A stretch of DNA of 64,000 nt from CADEDH01 sp039029735 (GTDB taxonomy: Bacteria; Actinomycetota; Acidimicrobiia; Acidimicrobiales; SZUA-35). This document shows, piece after piece, positions 16,650-24,483 of the stretch (its first letter is position 1; each line of letters opens with the position of its first letter). The DNA is taken from NCBI GenBank assembly GCA_039029735.1, contig JBCCFL010000018.1, positions 1-64,000 on the forward strand, in the 5' to 3' direction. A program made the position numbers and the translations under genes. The notes beneath the pieces are model-generated. The model had not been told where the DNA came from, made no database searches, and worked only from the letters and a program-made list of their open reading frames with translations.

Positions 16650-19506
16650 GGAGCCGCGCTCCTTCGGGGTCGTAGTGGGCGTGCTCGGCCATCACCTTGA
16701 TACCGGTGCGAGAGCCATCGGTGAGCACGACAGTGAGTTCGGCCCCCGGCACGGCTTCGGATGCCTCCACCTGGCCAAGGCAGATCGATCGCTCGAGCGT
16801 TGGCGAGAAGCGCGACGAGGTCACGCGACCGATGATCTCGTTCGTTCCCGATCGCACGATCTGACACGCCTCGTCGGGGACGAGGGTGGGGATGCTGGGT
16901 TGCAGGGCAACGAGACGGGGGCCCTTGCCGGTGGCGGCGGCCGCCATCGACCACGCCAGCTCGGGCTTGCCGGCCATGTCTTCCTTGTGGAGGCGAACCA
17001 GCGACCCCAGCCCGGTGGTCGGCATCTTGGTGAGGCCGTCGGTGTCCTGGCCCACGATGAAGTGGCCCTTCTCCAACCGCATGATCCGCTGAGCCTCCAG
17101 GCCGAATGGACGGATGCCGCCCGGCTCGGTCTTGCCCGCTTCGAGCAGGGCCTCCCACACATGGGGCCCATAGCCGGCGGGCACGTGCACCTCGTAGCTC
17201 AGCTCACCGGTGAACCCGATCCGCCACACCACGCAGTTCGCAACCCGGGCCACCGTTCCCACCCGCACGTTCATGTAGGGGAAGGCCTCGGGGGCGAGAT
17301 CCATCGGAGTGAGGCGTGCGAGCAGATCCCGGCTACGAGGGCCCGCAACGTTGATCGAGGTGTAGGCCGAGGTCACGGGCGTGACCACCACATCCCAGTC
17401 GGGGTGCGCCGTCTGTAACCAGTTCTCGGCCCACTCCCCCACGCTGCCAGCACCCGAGGTGGTGGTGGTCATGAGGTAGTGATCGTCGGCGAGGCGACCA
17501 GTCACCCCGTCGTCCATCACAACGCCGTCCTCGGCGCACATCACGCCGTAGCGAACCCGGCCGATCTCGAGCTTCGACCAGGCGTTGGTGTAGAGCAGGT
17601 TCAACAGCTCTGGCACGTGCCGGCCCCGTAGGTCGAACTTGCCGAGCGGCGTCACATCCATGATCCCCACTGCGCTGCGCACGTGGCGCACCTCGGCCTC
17701 GGGATCGCCGTAATGCTCGGGCCTGATCCACTGGCCAGCGTTGATCGGCGTTGCCTCCCGGGCCTCGTGCCACGGCTGAAGCGCCGACACCCGAGTGGGC
17801 TCGAACAGCCGGCCGCCGAGGGCGCCCAGTGACACCGGGGCGAACGGCGGCCGCCACACGGTGGTGCCCACCTCCGCGATCGTGGAGTCGAGCGCTTCGG
17901 CCAACACAGCCACCGTGTTCACGGTTTCGAGCTTGCCCTGCTCGGGGCCCATCGTGGCCGTGGTGTAGCGCTTCAGCAGCTCGACCGAGTCGTAACCTTC
18001 GGCGGCAGCCGCCACGAGATCCTTGGAGCTCACATCCTCGGAGTAGTCGACGATGCCGTGGGTGTCGGACCGGAACAGTTCGAGGTGGCCCGGTGCCGGA
18101 AGAGGGGTGCGCTCGTCGGGCGGGAGTTCACCGATCGAACTGAACAGGGGCACGGCCCGAGGGGTGGCCTTCTGAAGCCGAGCACCGATGATGTCGGCCC
18201 GAGCGGCCGCGAGCGAGCCCGTGGCGCGTCCGTGGGCCACGAGCTCGTCGAGCGTGCCGTCGCCGATCATGCCGCCGGTGGCGAGAACGGTGTCGGGCAC
18301 GCGTCCGCCGGGCACGAACCGGGCACCGGCCGGGTGATACACCGGCCGATCACCGGCCATGTTGAGCAGCGACGTCGGTGCCGTCCACCCGGTGGCGGTG
18401 ACGAGCAGGTCGGCGTCGAAGCGACTGCCGTCGCTCAGGGTGACCGAGCGCAACGACTTGCCCGACCCGTGCGCCGACGACACGGTCACCCCGGCCCGAG
18501 CGTCCACGAAACCGGCGATCTCCACGCCGGCTCGTTCGAGGTCGGTGAGCACCGCATCGCCCTGGGCGTTTGCGGTGAACACAACGGCCCGTTCACCGGG
18601 CTTGACCGCCCAGAGGTTGATCAGTCGTCGCACGCCACCGGAGAGCATCACACCCGGCCGGTCATTGCCGTCGAACACATAGGGCCGTTCGATGAGACCG
18701 GCCGCCACCACCAGAATCTTGGCGCGGGCCTTGATGAGCCGTTCGTCGGCCAGCTGGTGGGAGCGTTGGTTGATCGCCACCCAGTTGTCCTCGTAGCGCC
18801 CGGTCACCGTCGAGTTGACCAGCACCTCGACGTTCGGGTGGCTGTGGCAGGCGACCGCCAGCTCGGCCGCGGCATGACGATCGGCCTCATCGCCCCAGCG
18901 CAGGTGCCCGCCGAGGTGGTACTCGTGCTCCACGAGCATGACCGACGCACCATCGAGGGCGGCCGCGAGCGCAGCCGACATCCCCGCCGGGCCTCCGCCG
19001 GCCACCACCACGTCGGGGTGGGCGTAGCGCTTGTCGTAGTAGCCCCGCTCCGACTCCAGGTTCACCGTGCCCCCAGGGGCGAAGGTGGACAGCACCCGCT
19101 CGTAGGCCGGCCAGAGCGACTGGTTCTTGAACGTCTTGTAGTAGAAGCCAGGCCCGAGGAACCGTGACACCAGGCCGTTGGCCGCCTTGATGTCGTGCTC
19201 CACCGATGGCCAGGCGTTCTGGGCCTTGACTCGCATGCCGGCTTCGAGCATCCGGTGGGCCGCCCGTACGTTGGGCTCGTCGCCGACCTGCAGCCGGGCA
19301 TTCGGATCCCAGTAGTCGGCCGTCATCAGCGCCCTCGGCCGGTGGTACTTCATCGACCGCCCGAGGATGCGAATGTCGTTGGCGGCCAACGCCGATGCGA
19401 TCGTGTCGCCCGCGAACCCGGTGATCGGCTTGCCGTTCCAGGTGAACCACAGGGCGCGGCTCCGGTCGAGCTGTTCGCCGGGTTGAGGATCGAGCCGGCT
19501 GCTCAT
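16642..19506 (-). CDS. soxA: Sarcosine oxidase alpha subunit
   Basis: The 954-residue protein has the expected length for the large subunit. Residues about 15-110 form the ferredoxin-like domain (WFTWNGKPITGFAGDTIASALAAN). A dinucleotide-binding motif follows (VVVAGGGPAGMSAALAAALDG, near 165), typical of the NAD+-binding domain. The C-terminal third is a GCV_T-type aminomethyltransferase domain that binds tetrahydrofolate (EHYGDPEAEVRHVRSAVGIMDVTPLGKFDLRG, later GFTGELSYEVHVP and GLEAQRIMRLEKGH). This half passes the one-carbon unit from the imine intermediate to THF. It overlaps soxD by 4 bp (ATGA) and soxG by 8 bp. No glyA, purU or folD gene, often seen beside sox operons, is in the window. 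Confidence 0.95.
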   Translation of the reverse strand: MSSRLDPQPGEQLDRSRALWFTWNGKPITGFAGDTIASALAANDIRILGRSMKYHRPRALMTADYWDPNARLQVGDEPNVRAAHRMLEAGMRVKAQNAWPSVEHDIKAANGLVSRFLGPGFYYKTFKNQSLWPAYERVLSTFAPGGTVNLESERGYYDKRYAHPDVVVAGGGPAGMSAALAAALDGASVMLVEHEYHLGGHLRWGDEADRHAAAELAVACHSHPNVEVLVNSTVTGRYEDNWVAINQRSHQLADERLIKARAKILVVAAGLIERPYVFDGNDRPGVMLSGGVRRLINLWAVKPGERAVVFTANAQGDAVLTDLERAGVEIAGFVDARAGVTVSSAHGSGKSLRSVTLSDGSRFDADLLVTATGWTAPTSLLNMAGDRPVYHPAGARFVPGGRVPDTVLATGGMIGDGTLDELVAHGRATGSLAAARADIIGARLQKATPRAVPLFSSIGELPPDERTPLPAPGHLELFRSDTHGIVDYSEDVSSKDLVAAAAEGYDSVELLKRYTTATMGPEQGKLETVNTVAVLAEALDSTIAEVGTTVWRPPFAPVSLGALGGRLFEPTRVSALQPWHEAREATPINAGQWIRPEHYGDPEAEVRHVRSAVGIMDVTPLGKFDLRGRHVPELLNLLYTNAWSKLEIGRVRYGVMCAEDGVVMDDGVTGRLADDHYLMTTTTSGAGSVGEWAENWLQTAHPDWDVVVTPVTSAYTSINVAGPRSRDLLARLTPMDLAPEAFPYMNVRVGTVARVANCVVWRIGFTGELSYEVHVPAGYGPHVWEALLEAGKTEPGGIRPFGLEAQRIMRLEKGHFIVGQDTDGLTKMPTTGLGSLVRLHKEDMAGKPELAWSMAAAATGKGPRLVALQPSIPTLVPDEACQIVRSGTNEIIGRVTSSRFSPTLERSICLGQVEASEAVPGAELTVVLTDGSRTGIKVMAEHAHYDPEGARLRV

Positions 19507-19778
19507 CGGCCGGGAGCCTCGGGGGCGAGCCGGGGCAGGGGCGAGGGCCGCACATCGTTGGTACTGGTGTTGCGCTCAACGGTGAAGAACCGACGGCAGC
19601 CCACGCGGCAGTACCACTGCTCGGTGCGCCATCCTGCGCTGTTGTCACGGATGTAGAGGTAGTCCCGCCACGCGTCGGAGGTGGTCGACCGGGGATCGGG
19701 CCGAGCCGGCGTCTCGCCGACGTAGCGCAGGTCTGAGGCGTTGCGCGGTCCGCAGTTCGGACAGGGCACGAGCAGCAT
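19503..19778 (-). CDS. soxD: Sarcosine oxidase delta subunit
   Basis: This 91-residue zinc-binding subunit shows CPNCG at residues 6-10 and a second cysteine pair in WYCRVGCRRFF (about 56-66), giving a four-cysteine site. The central SDAWRDYLYIRDNSAGWRTEQWYC stretch is typical of SoxD. It lies 28 bp after soxB and overlaps soxA by 4 bp, in the order soxB-D-A-G used by heterotetrameric enzymes. The C-terminus (RPSPLPRLAPEAPGR) is Pro/Arg-rich. Confidence 0.9.
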   Translation of the reverse strand: MLLVPCPNCGPRNASDLRYVGETPARPDPRSTTSDAWRDYLYIRDNSAGWRTEQWYCRVGCRRFFTVERNTSTNDVRPSPLPRLAPEAPGR

Positions 19779-19806
19779 CGTGATTCAGGTTCCTCGTCTC
19801 TCGCGT

Positions 19807-21150
19807 TCAGTGACCGACGGCGGCTGCGCCCTTTTCGCCGACCAGGGCACCGGCAGCGAATCGGCTCAGGACGAACGGCTCCAACAACTTCGGGACCTCA
19901 CCGGTGGCGATGTTCTCCGCCATCTGCTCACCCGACACGGGGCCGGCCTTGAAGCCGTAGGTGCCCCAGCCGACGTCGCAGAAGAATCCCTCCACCGGCG
20001 TCGGCCCCATCACCGGTGAGTAGTCGGGCGTCATGTCGCACAGCCCGGCCCACTGCCGCAGCAGGCGAAGTTGGCCAAGCGCCGGCATCAGTTCCAGCAC
20101 GTGGCCGGCCAGTTCCTCGGTGAACTCCAGGCTGCCCCGAATGTCGTAGGTGGCGAAGGGATCGACGGAGGCGCCGAATACGAGCTCGCCCCGATCGGTC
20201 TGGCTCACGTACACGTGCAGCGATCCCGACACCACCACCGTCGGGAGGAACATCTTCACCGGTTCGGTCACCGCCGCCTGCAGGGGGTGGGTGGTGATCG
20301 GGAGCCGTACACCGGCCATCGCCGCGATCAACGAGGCCCAACCGGCCGTGGCGTTCAACACGATCGGGGTGGAGATGTCACCCCTGGTGGTTCGCACGCC
20401 GGTGATGCGACCGCCTGGGCCCTTGCCGTCTGCCCCTGATCCGCCCTCAACGAGCAGATCGGTGACCTCGGTCTTCTGGTGGATCTGCACCCCCATGGCG
20501 TCGGCCCCGCGGGCGTAGGCCCAGTTGACGGCGTCGTGGCGGATGACCCCTCCTGGTGGGTGGTACAGCGCACCGACGATCGGGTAGCGGGGATGGCTCG
20601 ACGTGTCGAGGCTCGGGGCGAGGGCCTTGATCTCGTCTGGGGTGACCACCTGGGAGTTGATGCCCTGGAGCTTGTTCACCTCGGCGCGCCAGCGCATCGT
20701 GCGCAGCGCCGAGTCGGTGTGGGCGAGCGTGAGGTGGCCCCGCTCCGAGAACATGACGTTGAAGTCGAGATCCTCGGTCATCGAGTTGTAGAGCTGGAGT
20801 GAGCGGTCATAGAACGCCACACCCTCTGGTGTGAGGTAGTTCGACCGCACGATCGCCGTGTTGCGGCCAGACCCACCGCCGCCGAGGTAGCCCTTGTCGA
20901 GCACGGCCACATTCGTGATGCCGTGGTTGTGGGCCAGGTAGTAGGCCGCGGCCAGTCCGTGCACGCCGGCACCGATGATCACCACGTCGTACGACGAGGC
21001 AAGCTCGTGCTCGCGCCACGCCCGCGGCCACGGTGAGCCGCTCAGCCCGCGACGGACGAGACCGGCCGTCGAGTAGCGGGCCGCGGGACGAGACCCGTTG
21101 GTCTCTTCCCCATCGCCGGTCGATGATCGACCGAACCTGGACAACGCCAT
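19807..21150 (-). CDS. soxB: Sarcosine oxidase beta subunit
   Basis: The 447-residue subunit holds the FAD of sarcosine dehydrogenation. SYDVVIIGAGVHGLAAAYYLAHNHG (about 55-78) is the Rossmann dinucleotide motif, preceded by the usual GLVRRGLSGSPWPRAWRE segment. GRNTAIVRSNYL follows as in other SoxB proteins. The segment GGVIRHDAVNWAYARGA corresponds to the region with the covalently flavinylated histidine of the family (position from memory, not verified). I set the start at ATG 21150 because GGGAG lies 9 nt upstream; a longer frame to 21219 has no such signal. It leads the soxBDAG operon and is divergent from an aldehyde dehydrogenase with 150 bp between starts, so both could share regulation. 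Confidence 0.93.
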   Translation of the reverse strand: MALSRFGRSSTGDGEETNGSRPAARYSTAGLVRRGLSGSPWPRAWREHELASSYDVVIIGAGVHGLAAAYYLAHNHGITNVAVLDKGYLGGGGSGRNTAIVRSNYLTPEGVAFYDRSLQLYNSMTEDLDFNVMFSERGHLTLAHTDSALRTMRWRAEVNKLQGINSQVVTPDEIKALAPSLDTSSHPRYPIVGALYHPPGGVIRHDAVNWAYARGADAMGVQIHQKTEVTDLLVEGGSGADGKGPGGRITGVRTTRGDISTPIVLNATAGWASLIAAMAGVRLPITTHPLQAAVTEPVKMFLPTVVVSGSLHVYVSQTDRGELVFGASVDPFATYDIRGSLEFTEELAGHVLELMPALGQLRLLRQWAGLCDMTPDYSPVMGPTPVEGFFCDVGWGTYGFKAGPVSGEQMAENIATGEVPKLLEPFVLSRFAAGALVGEKGAAAVGH

Positions 21151-21288
21151 CTTCTCGTGCTCCCAACCACCCGTTGAGCCGTTGCTCGGAACTTCGCAGT
21201 GTAGGTGAGGGTCCACCACCGCGTGAAGTGCAGCGACTACGCGTTCGCCGACCTTGCAGCGCAGTACAACCTCGGGCCGGGTCCGAAG

Positions 21289-21294
21289 TACGGT
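21289..21294 (+). promoter_or_regulatory. Candidate -10 (TACGGT), leaderless aldehyde dehydrogenase
   Basis: TACGGT ends 6 nt before ATG 21301, placing the transcription start at or next to the start codon. Confidence 0.5.
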
Positions 21295-21300
21295 GCGGGC

Positions 21301-22731
21301 ATGTTCATCAATGGCGAGTGGGTCGAGGCATCGACCGGCACCAGGTTCGACGTGATCAATCCGGCCACCGGGGAGGTGATCGGCGACGCCCCCGACGGCA
21401 ACGCCGCCGACGCCGATGCCGCCATCACCGCGGCCGATGAGGCCTTCGCGTCGTGGGCGGCCACGTCGGCCTACGACCGGGCCGACATCCTGCTCAGGGC
21501 CTGGAATCTGATGAACGAGCGGGCCCCCGATCTGGCCCGGCTGATGACAGCCGAGCAGGGCAAGCCGCTGCGTGCCTCCACGTTCGAGGTGGGCTACGCC
21601 GCCGACTTCATCCGCTGGTACGCCGAGGAGGCCCGCCGGATCGCCGGCGAGTGGCTTCCGTCAGGCCGTGGCGATCAGCGCTTCCTCACGGTTCGCCAGC
21701 CGGTGGGTGTGGTGGCCATGGTCACCCCGTGGAACTACCCGATCTCGATGCTCACGCGGAAGATGGCCCCGGCGCTGGCCGCCGGCTGCACGATGGTGCT
21801 CAAACCAGCCGAGGCCACCCCCCTGTGTGCCAAGGCCACGTTCGAGATCTTCGCCGAGGCAGGCGTGCCCCCCGGCGTGATCAACATGGTCACTGCCCAG
21901 GATCCGGTGCCGATCGGCGACGTGTTCACCTCCGACCATCGGGTGGCCAAGCTCACGTTCACCGGCTCGACCGCCGTTGGTCGGCTGCTGGCATCGAAGG
22001 CGGGGGCGTCGCTCCAGCGTGTGTCGGTGGAGTTGGGCGGTCACGCCCCCTTCATCGTCTACCCCGATGCCAACCCCGACAATGCCGCCAAGGGGGCCGC
22101 TGCGCTCAAGTTCCTCAACGCCGGCCAGGCCTGCATCAGCCCCAACCGGCTGTACGTGCACACCGATGCCGCCGACGCCTTCGTGTCCACCCTCACCAAA
22201 CGGGTGAACGGCCTCGTGACTGGCAACGGGATGGACGACGGCGTGGGTGTGGGGCCACTCGTCGACGACGCGGCGGTGACCAAGGTCGCAGCCCAGGTCG
22301 ACGACGCCGCCGCCAAGGGGGCTGGTGTGGCTGTCGGCGGGCACCGGCTCACCGAAGACGGGCTCGACAAAGGCTTCTTCTTCGCCCCCACCGTGCTCAC
22401 CGACGTTCGTGACGACATGGTGGTGTACCGCGAGGAGACGTTCGGCCCAGTGGCTCCCGTGGTGTTCTACGACGATGTCGACACGGTGATCGACCAGGCC
22501 AACGACACCCACTACGGCCTCGCCGCCTACGTCTACACCGAGAACCTCAAAACGGCCGTCACGGCGTTCGAGAAGCTTCGGTTCGGGATCATCGGCATCA
22601 ACGACGTGAACCCGACCTCGGCCTCGGTGCCCTTCGGGGGCATGAAGGCATCGGGCATCGGACGCGAAGGCGGGCACGAGGGGCTCGACGAGTACCTCGA
22701 AACCAAGACCGCCGGGATCTCGCTGCGTTAG
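21301..22731 (+). CDS. NAD(P)-dependent aldehyde dehydrogenase, succinate-semialdehyde dehydrogenase-like
   Basis: The 476-residue enzyme oxidises an aldehyde to the acid with NAD(P)+. Key blocks are the cofactor-site TPWNYPISMLTRKMAPALAAGCTMVLKPAEATPL, the conserved FTGSTAVGRLL, the general base glutamate in VELGGHAPFIVY, and the nucleophilic cysteine in NAGQACISPNRLYV. VELGGHAPFIV and the C-terminal VPFGGMKASGIGREGGHEG fit the GabD-like succinate-semialdehyde group. The true substrate is unproven. Its place beside soxBDAG suggests oxidation of an aldehyde from N-methyl amine or polyamine breakdown. The start is ATG 21301, where MFINGEW begins and a TACGGT hexamer lies 6 nt upstream; the frame is open to a GTG at 21205. 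Its stop overlaps the convergent ltrA-like gene by 4 bp. Confidence 0.88.
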   Translation: MFINGEWVEASTGTRFDVINPATGEVIGDAPDGNAADADAAITAADEAFASWAATSAYDRADILLRAWNLMNERAPDLARLMTAEQGKPLRASTFEVGYAADFIRWYAEEARRIAGEWLPSGRGDQRFLTVRQPVGVVAMVTPWNYPISMLTRKMAPALAAGCTMVLKPAEATPLCAKATFEIFAEAGVPPGVINMVTAQDPVPIGDVFTSDHRVAKLTFTGSTAVGRLLASKAGASLQRVSVELGGHAPFIVYPDANPDNAAKGAAALKFLNAGQACISPNRLYVHTDAADAFVSTLTKRVNGLVTGNGMDDGVGVGPLVDDAAVTKVAAQVDDAAAKGAGVAVGGHRLTEDGLDKGFFFAPTVLTDVRDDMVVYREETFGPVAPVVFYDDVDTVIDQANDTHYGLAAYVYTENLKTAVTAFEKLRFGIIGINDVNPTSASVPFGGMKASGIGREGGHEGLDEYLETKTAGISLR

Positions 22732-23921
22732 GTGGTGGCCACCTCGTCGGTGGCTTCCTCAGTGACGCTCCCCCGTATGTAGGGCAGGAACCGGATGAAC
22801 TCCGCCACCATCGTGATGATCAGCACCACCGTGGCGGCCAACACCACCCGATCGGCCCTGGTCTCCCACGACGCCACGATGCCAGCGATCACCGCCATGC
22901 CGATGAGGCGTTCGTAGAGGAACACCCGGGAGAAACACCGCAGGGTCACCACCGTCATCGAAACCAGGTAGAGGAACAACGACCCCACGAAGAGCCAGCG
23001 CACAACGGCCTTCATCGGATCCTCGGGATGGTGGAACGCCTCTTCGAGCGCCACCGCCATGAACACGATCCCCACGATCATCGGGTAGTGGCCGAGGGAG
23101 TACACGTCGCGGGCGATGCTGCCGGTCTGGTGCACGTTGGCCTCGCGCAAGGCGTGCTCCCAGCTGCCCTGGAGGCGATCGAAGTAGGCCCACCACATGG
23201 CCGACACGATGGCCAGCCCGACGCCGAGCAGATAGGCGAGTTCGAGATCCAACGTCACGTCGCCGAGGGCAACGCCAACAGCGATGATCGCCTCACCGAG
23301 GGCAATGATCATGATCAGGCCGTGCCGTTCGGCGAAGTGGGCGGCGTCCACCCGCCAGTCGGTCCGGCCCGCAATCGCCGCAGAACCGACTTCGGCTGCA
23401 GCCCCGAGGAGCCAGATCCAGAGCTGGGCCTCGCCCCCAATCGCAGCGCCGATGAGCATCAGGATCGGCCCGACGGCCGACACGGGCATGTAGAGGAGCA
23501 CCGATTGGTGCTCCATCTCGTCGTCCCGGGTGCCCTTGTACATCACGACCCCGGCCACGAGCCGTACCCACAAGTAGCCGATCGCCACCCACATGCCCGA
23601 GCCCTCGAAGGCGTCGGGAACGGCGAAGCCCATGAGGAACACACCGAGCATGGCGACCAACACCGCCACCCGAGTCTGGCGAACGTCGATGTCGACGGCG
23701 TTGAGCGTCCACGTCCAGTTGCCCCAGCCCCACCACAGCAGGGCGAGGATGACGGCCCCCTCGATCACTCCGTTCCACGTGAGGTCGTGGATCACGAGTG
23801 ACACCACGCGGGTGAACGCGAACACGAACACCAGATCGAAGAACAGCTCGATCGGATGCGCCGCTTTCTCTTCCGACTCCTCGACCTCGGCGGCTCCAGC
23901 CGCTTCTCCGCGTGCTTCCAT
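22728..23921 (-). CDS. LtrA-like (low temperature requirement A) membrane protein
   Basis: The 397-residue integral membrane protein shows many hydrophobic segments from residue 25 on. The family hallmarks are HPIELFFDLVFVFAFTRVVSLV near the N-terminus, LLWWGWGNWTWTLNAVD, and the mid-protein HFAERHGLIMIIALGEAIIAVG. LtrA was named from a Listeria mutant unable to grow in the cold; its biochemical role is unknown. The cytoplasmic N-terminus is rich in Glu and Ala. It is transcribed alone, overlapping the aldehyde dehydrogenase stop by 4 bp. Confidence 0.9.
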   Translation of the reverse strand: MEARGEAAGAAEVEESEEKAAHPIELFFDLVFVFAFTRVVSLVIHDLTWNGVIEGAVILALLWWGWGNWTWTLNAVDIDVRQTRVAVLVAMLGVFLMGFAVPDAFEGSGMWVAIGYLWVRLVAGVVMYKGTRDDEMEHQSVLLYMPVSAVGPILMLIGAAIGGEAQLWIWLLGAAAEVGSAAIAGRTDWRVDAAHFAERHGLIMIIALGEAIIAVGVALGDVTLDLELAYLLGVGLAIVSAMWWAYFDRLQGSWEHALREANVHQTGSIARDVYSLGHYPMIVGIVFMAVALEEAFHHPEDPMKAVVRWLFVGSLFLYLVSMTVVTLRCFSRVFLYERLIGMAVIAGIVASWETRADRVVLAATVVLIITMVAEFIRFLPYIRGSVTEEATDEVATT

Positions 23922-24040
23922 GGCCGGGAAGTTTACTGGCGGCCTCGCCCGGCGGCCGGTTTGTCGTTCGGCGCTGCTGTCACCGGGCCTGCACCGCGTC
24001 GATCACCTGGGCTCGCAGCCAGGCAACGTCAGCTCGCCGG

Positions 24041-24391
24041 GTGGAAAGGCTCGACGGGTACAGGGCGAGCGCCACAGGAGCGTACGTGGGCCTCATCACA
24101 GGATCGGCACGCAATCTCGGCCTGGCGGCTCTCCTGCTGTTCACCGCCGTGCGGCGACGGCCCGAGGAGCTCTGGCTGGCACTGGGACTCCGAGCCTTCG
24201 TGGACCTGTGCGACATGGTGCTGTCGTTCGGCGCCCCGGCACTCAACCCCATCTCGATCATCGTTGCCGGGCTGTTCGCAGCCGTCGCCGGATTCGCCGT
24301 CTGGTCTGCCCACCGCATGACCGACGAGCGCCGCCGACCCGACCGTTCATCGAATCCGCCAAGGAGCGCGTCCAGCCACGGGGCCCTCTGA
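24041..24391 (+). CDS. Small membrane protein, DUF4267-like, possibly 5'-degraded
   Basis: From GTG 24041 the frame encodes 116 residues with two or three hydrophobic helices (LITGSARNLGLAALLLF, ELWLALGLRAFVDLCDMVLSF, PISIIVAGLFAAVAGFAVWSA). RASATGAYVGLITGSARNLG followed by LWLALGLRAFVDLCD resembles DUF4267 membrane proteins. The frame is open upstream to ATG 23912, but that stretch reads as Arg/Cys/Ser-rich and does not look coding. A different frame has better third-position GC before about 24040. Family members usually have one more N-terminal helix, so a frameshift near 24040 or a truncated gene is possible. No ribosome-binding site is seen. The coding nature of the 3' part is fairly sure; the start is not. 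Confidence 0.5.
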   Translation: MERLDGYRASATGAYVGLITGSARNLGLAALLLFTAVRRRPEELWLALGLRAFVDLCDMVLSFGAPALNPISIIVAGLFAAVAGFAVWSAHRMTDERRRPDRSSNPPRSASSHGAL

Positions 24392-24483
24392 CCTGTTTCT
24401 GAGGTCCGACATCGTATGGTCGGCGATGGGCACTGGGGCTGCGCAGCGCACCCCAGGGCCGGCACGAGCGGAGGAACGGGCGA

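Noticed and set aside
22728..22731. Possible fusion or frameshift at the aldehyde dehydrogenase end
   Set aside because: It is a plain 4-bp tail-to-tail overlap (TAG/TAA), the same style as at 3303-3310 and 39272-39275.
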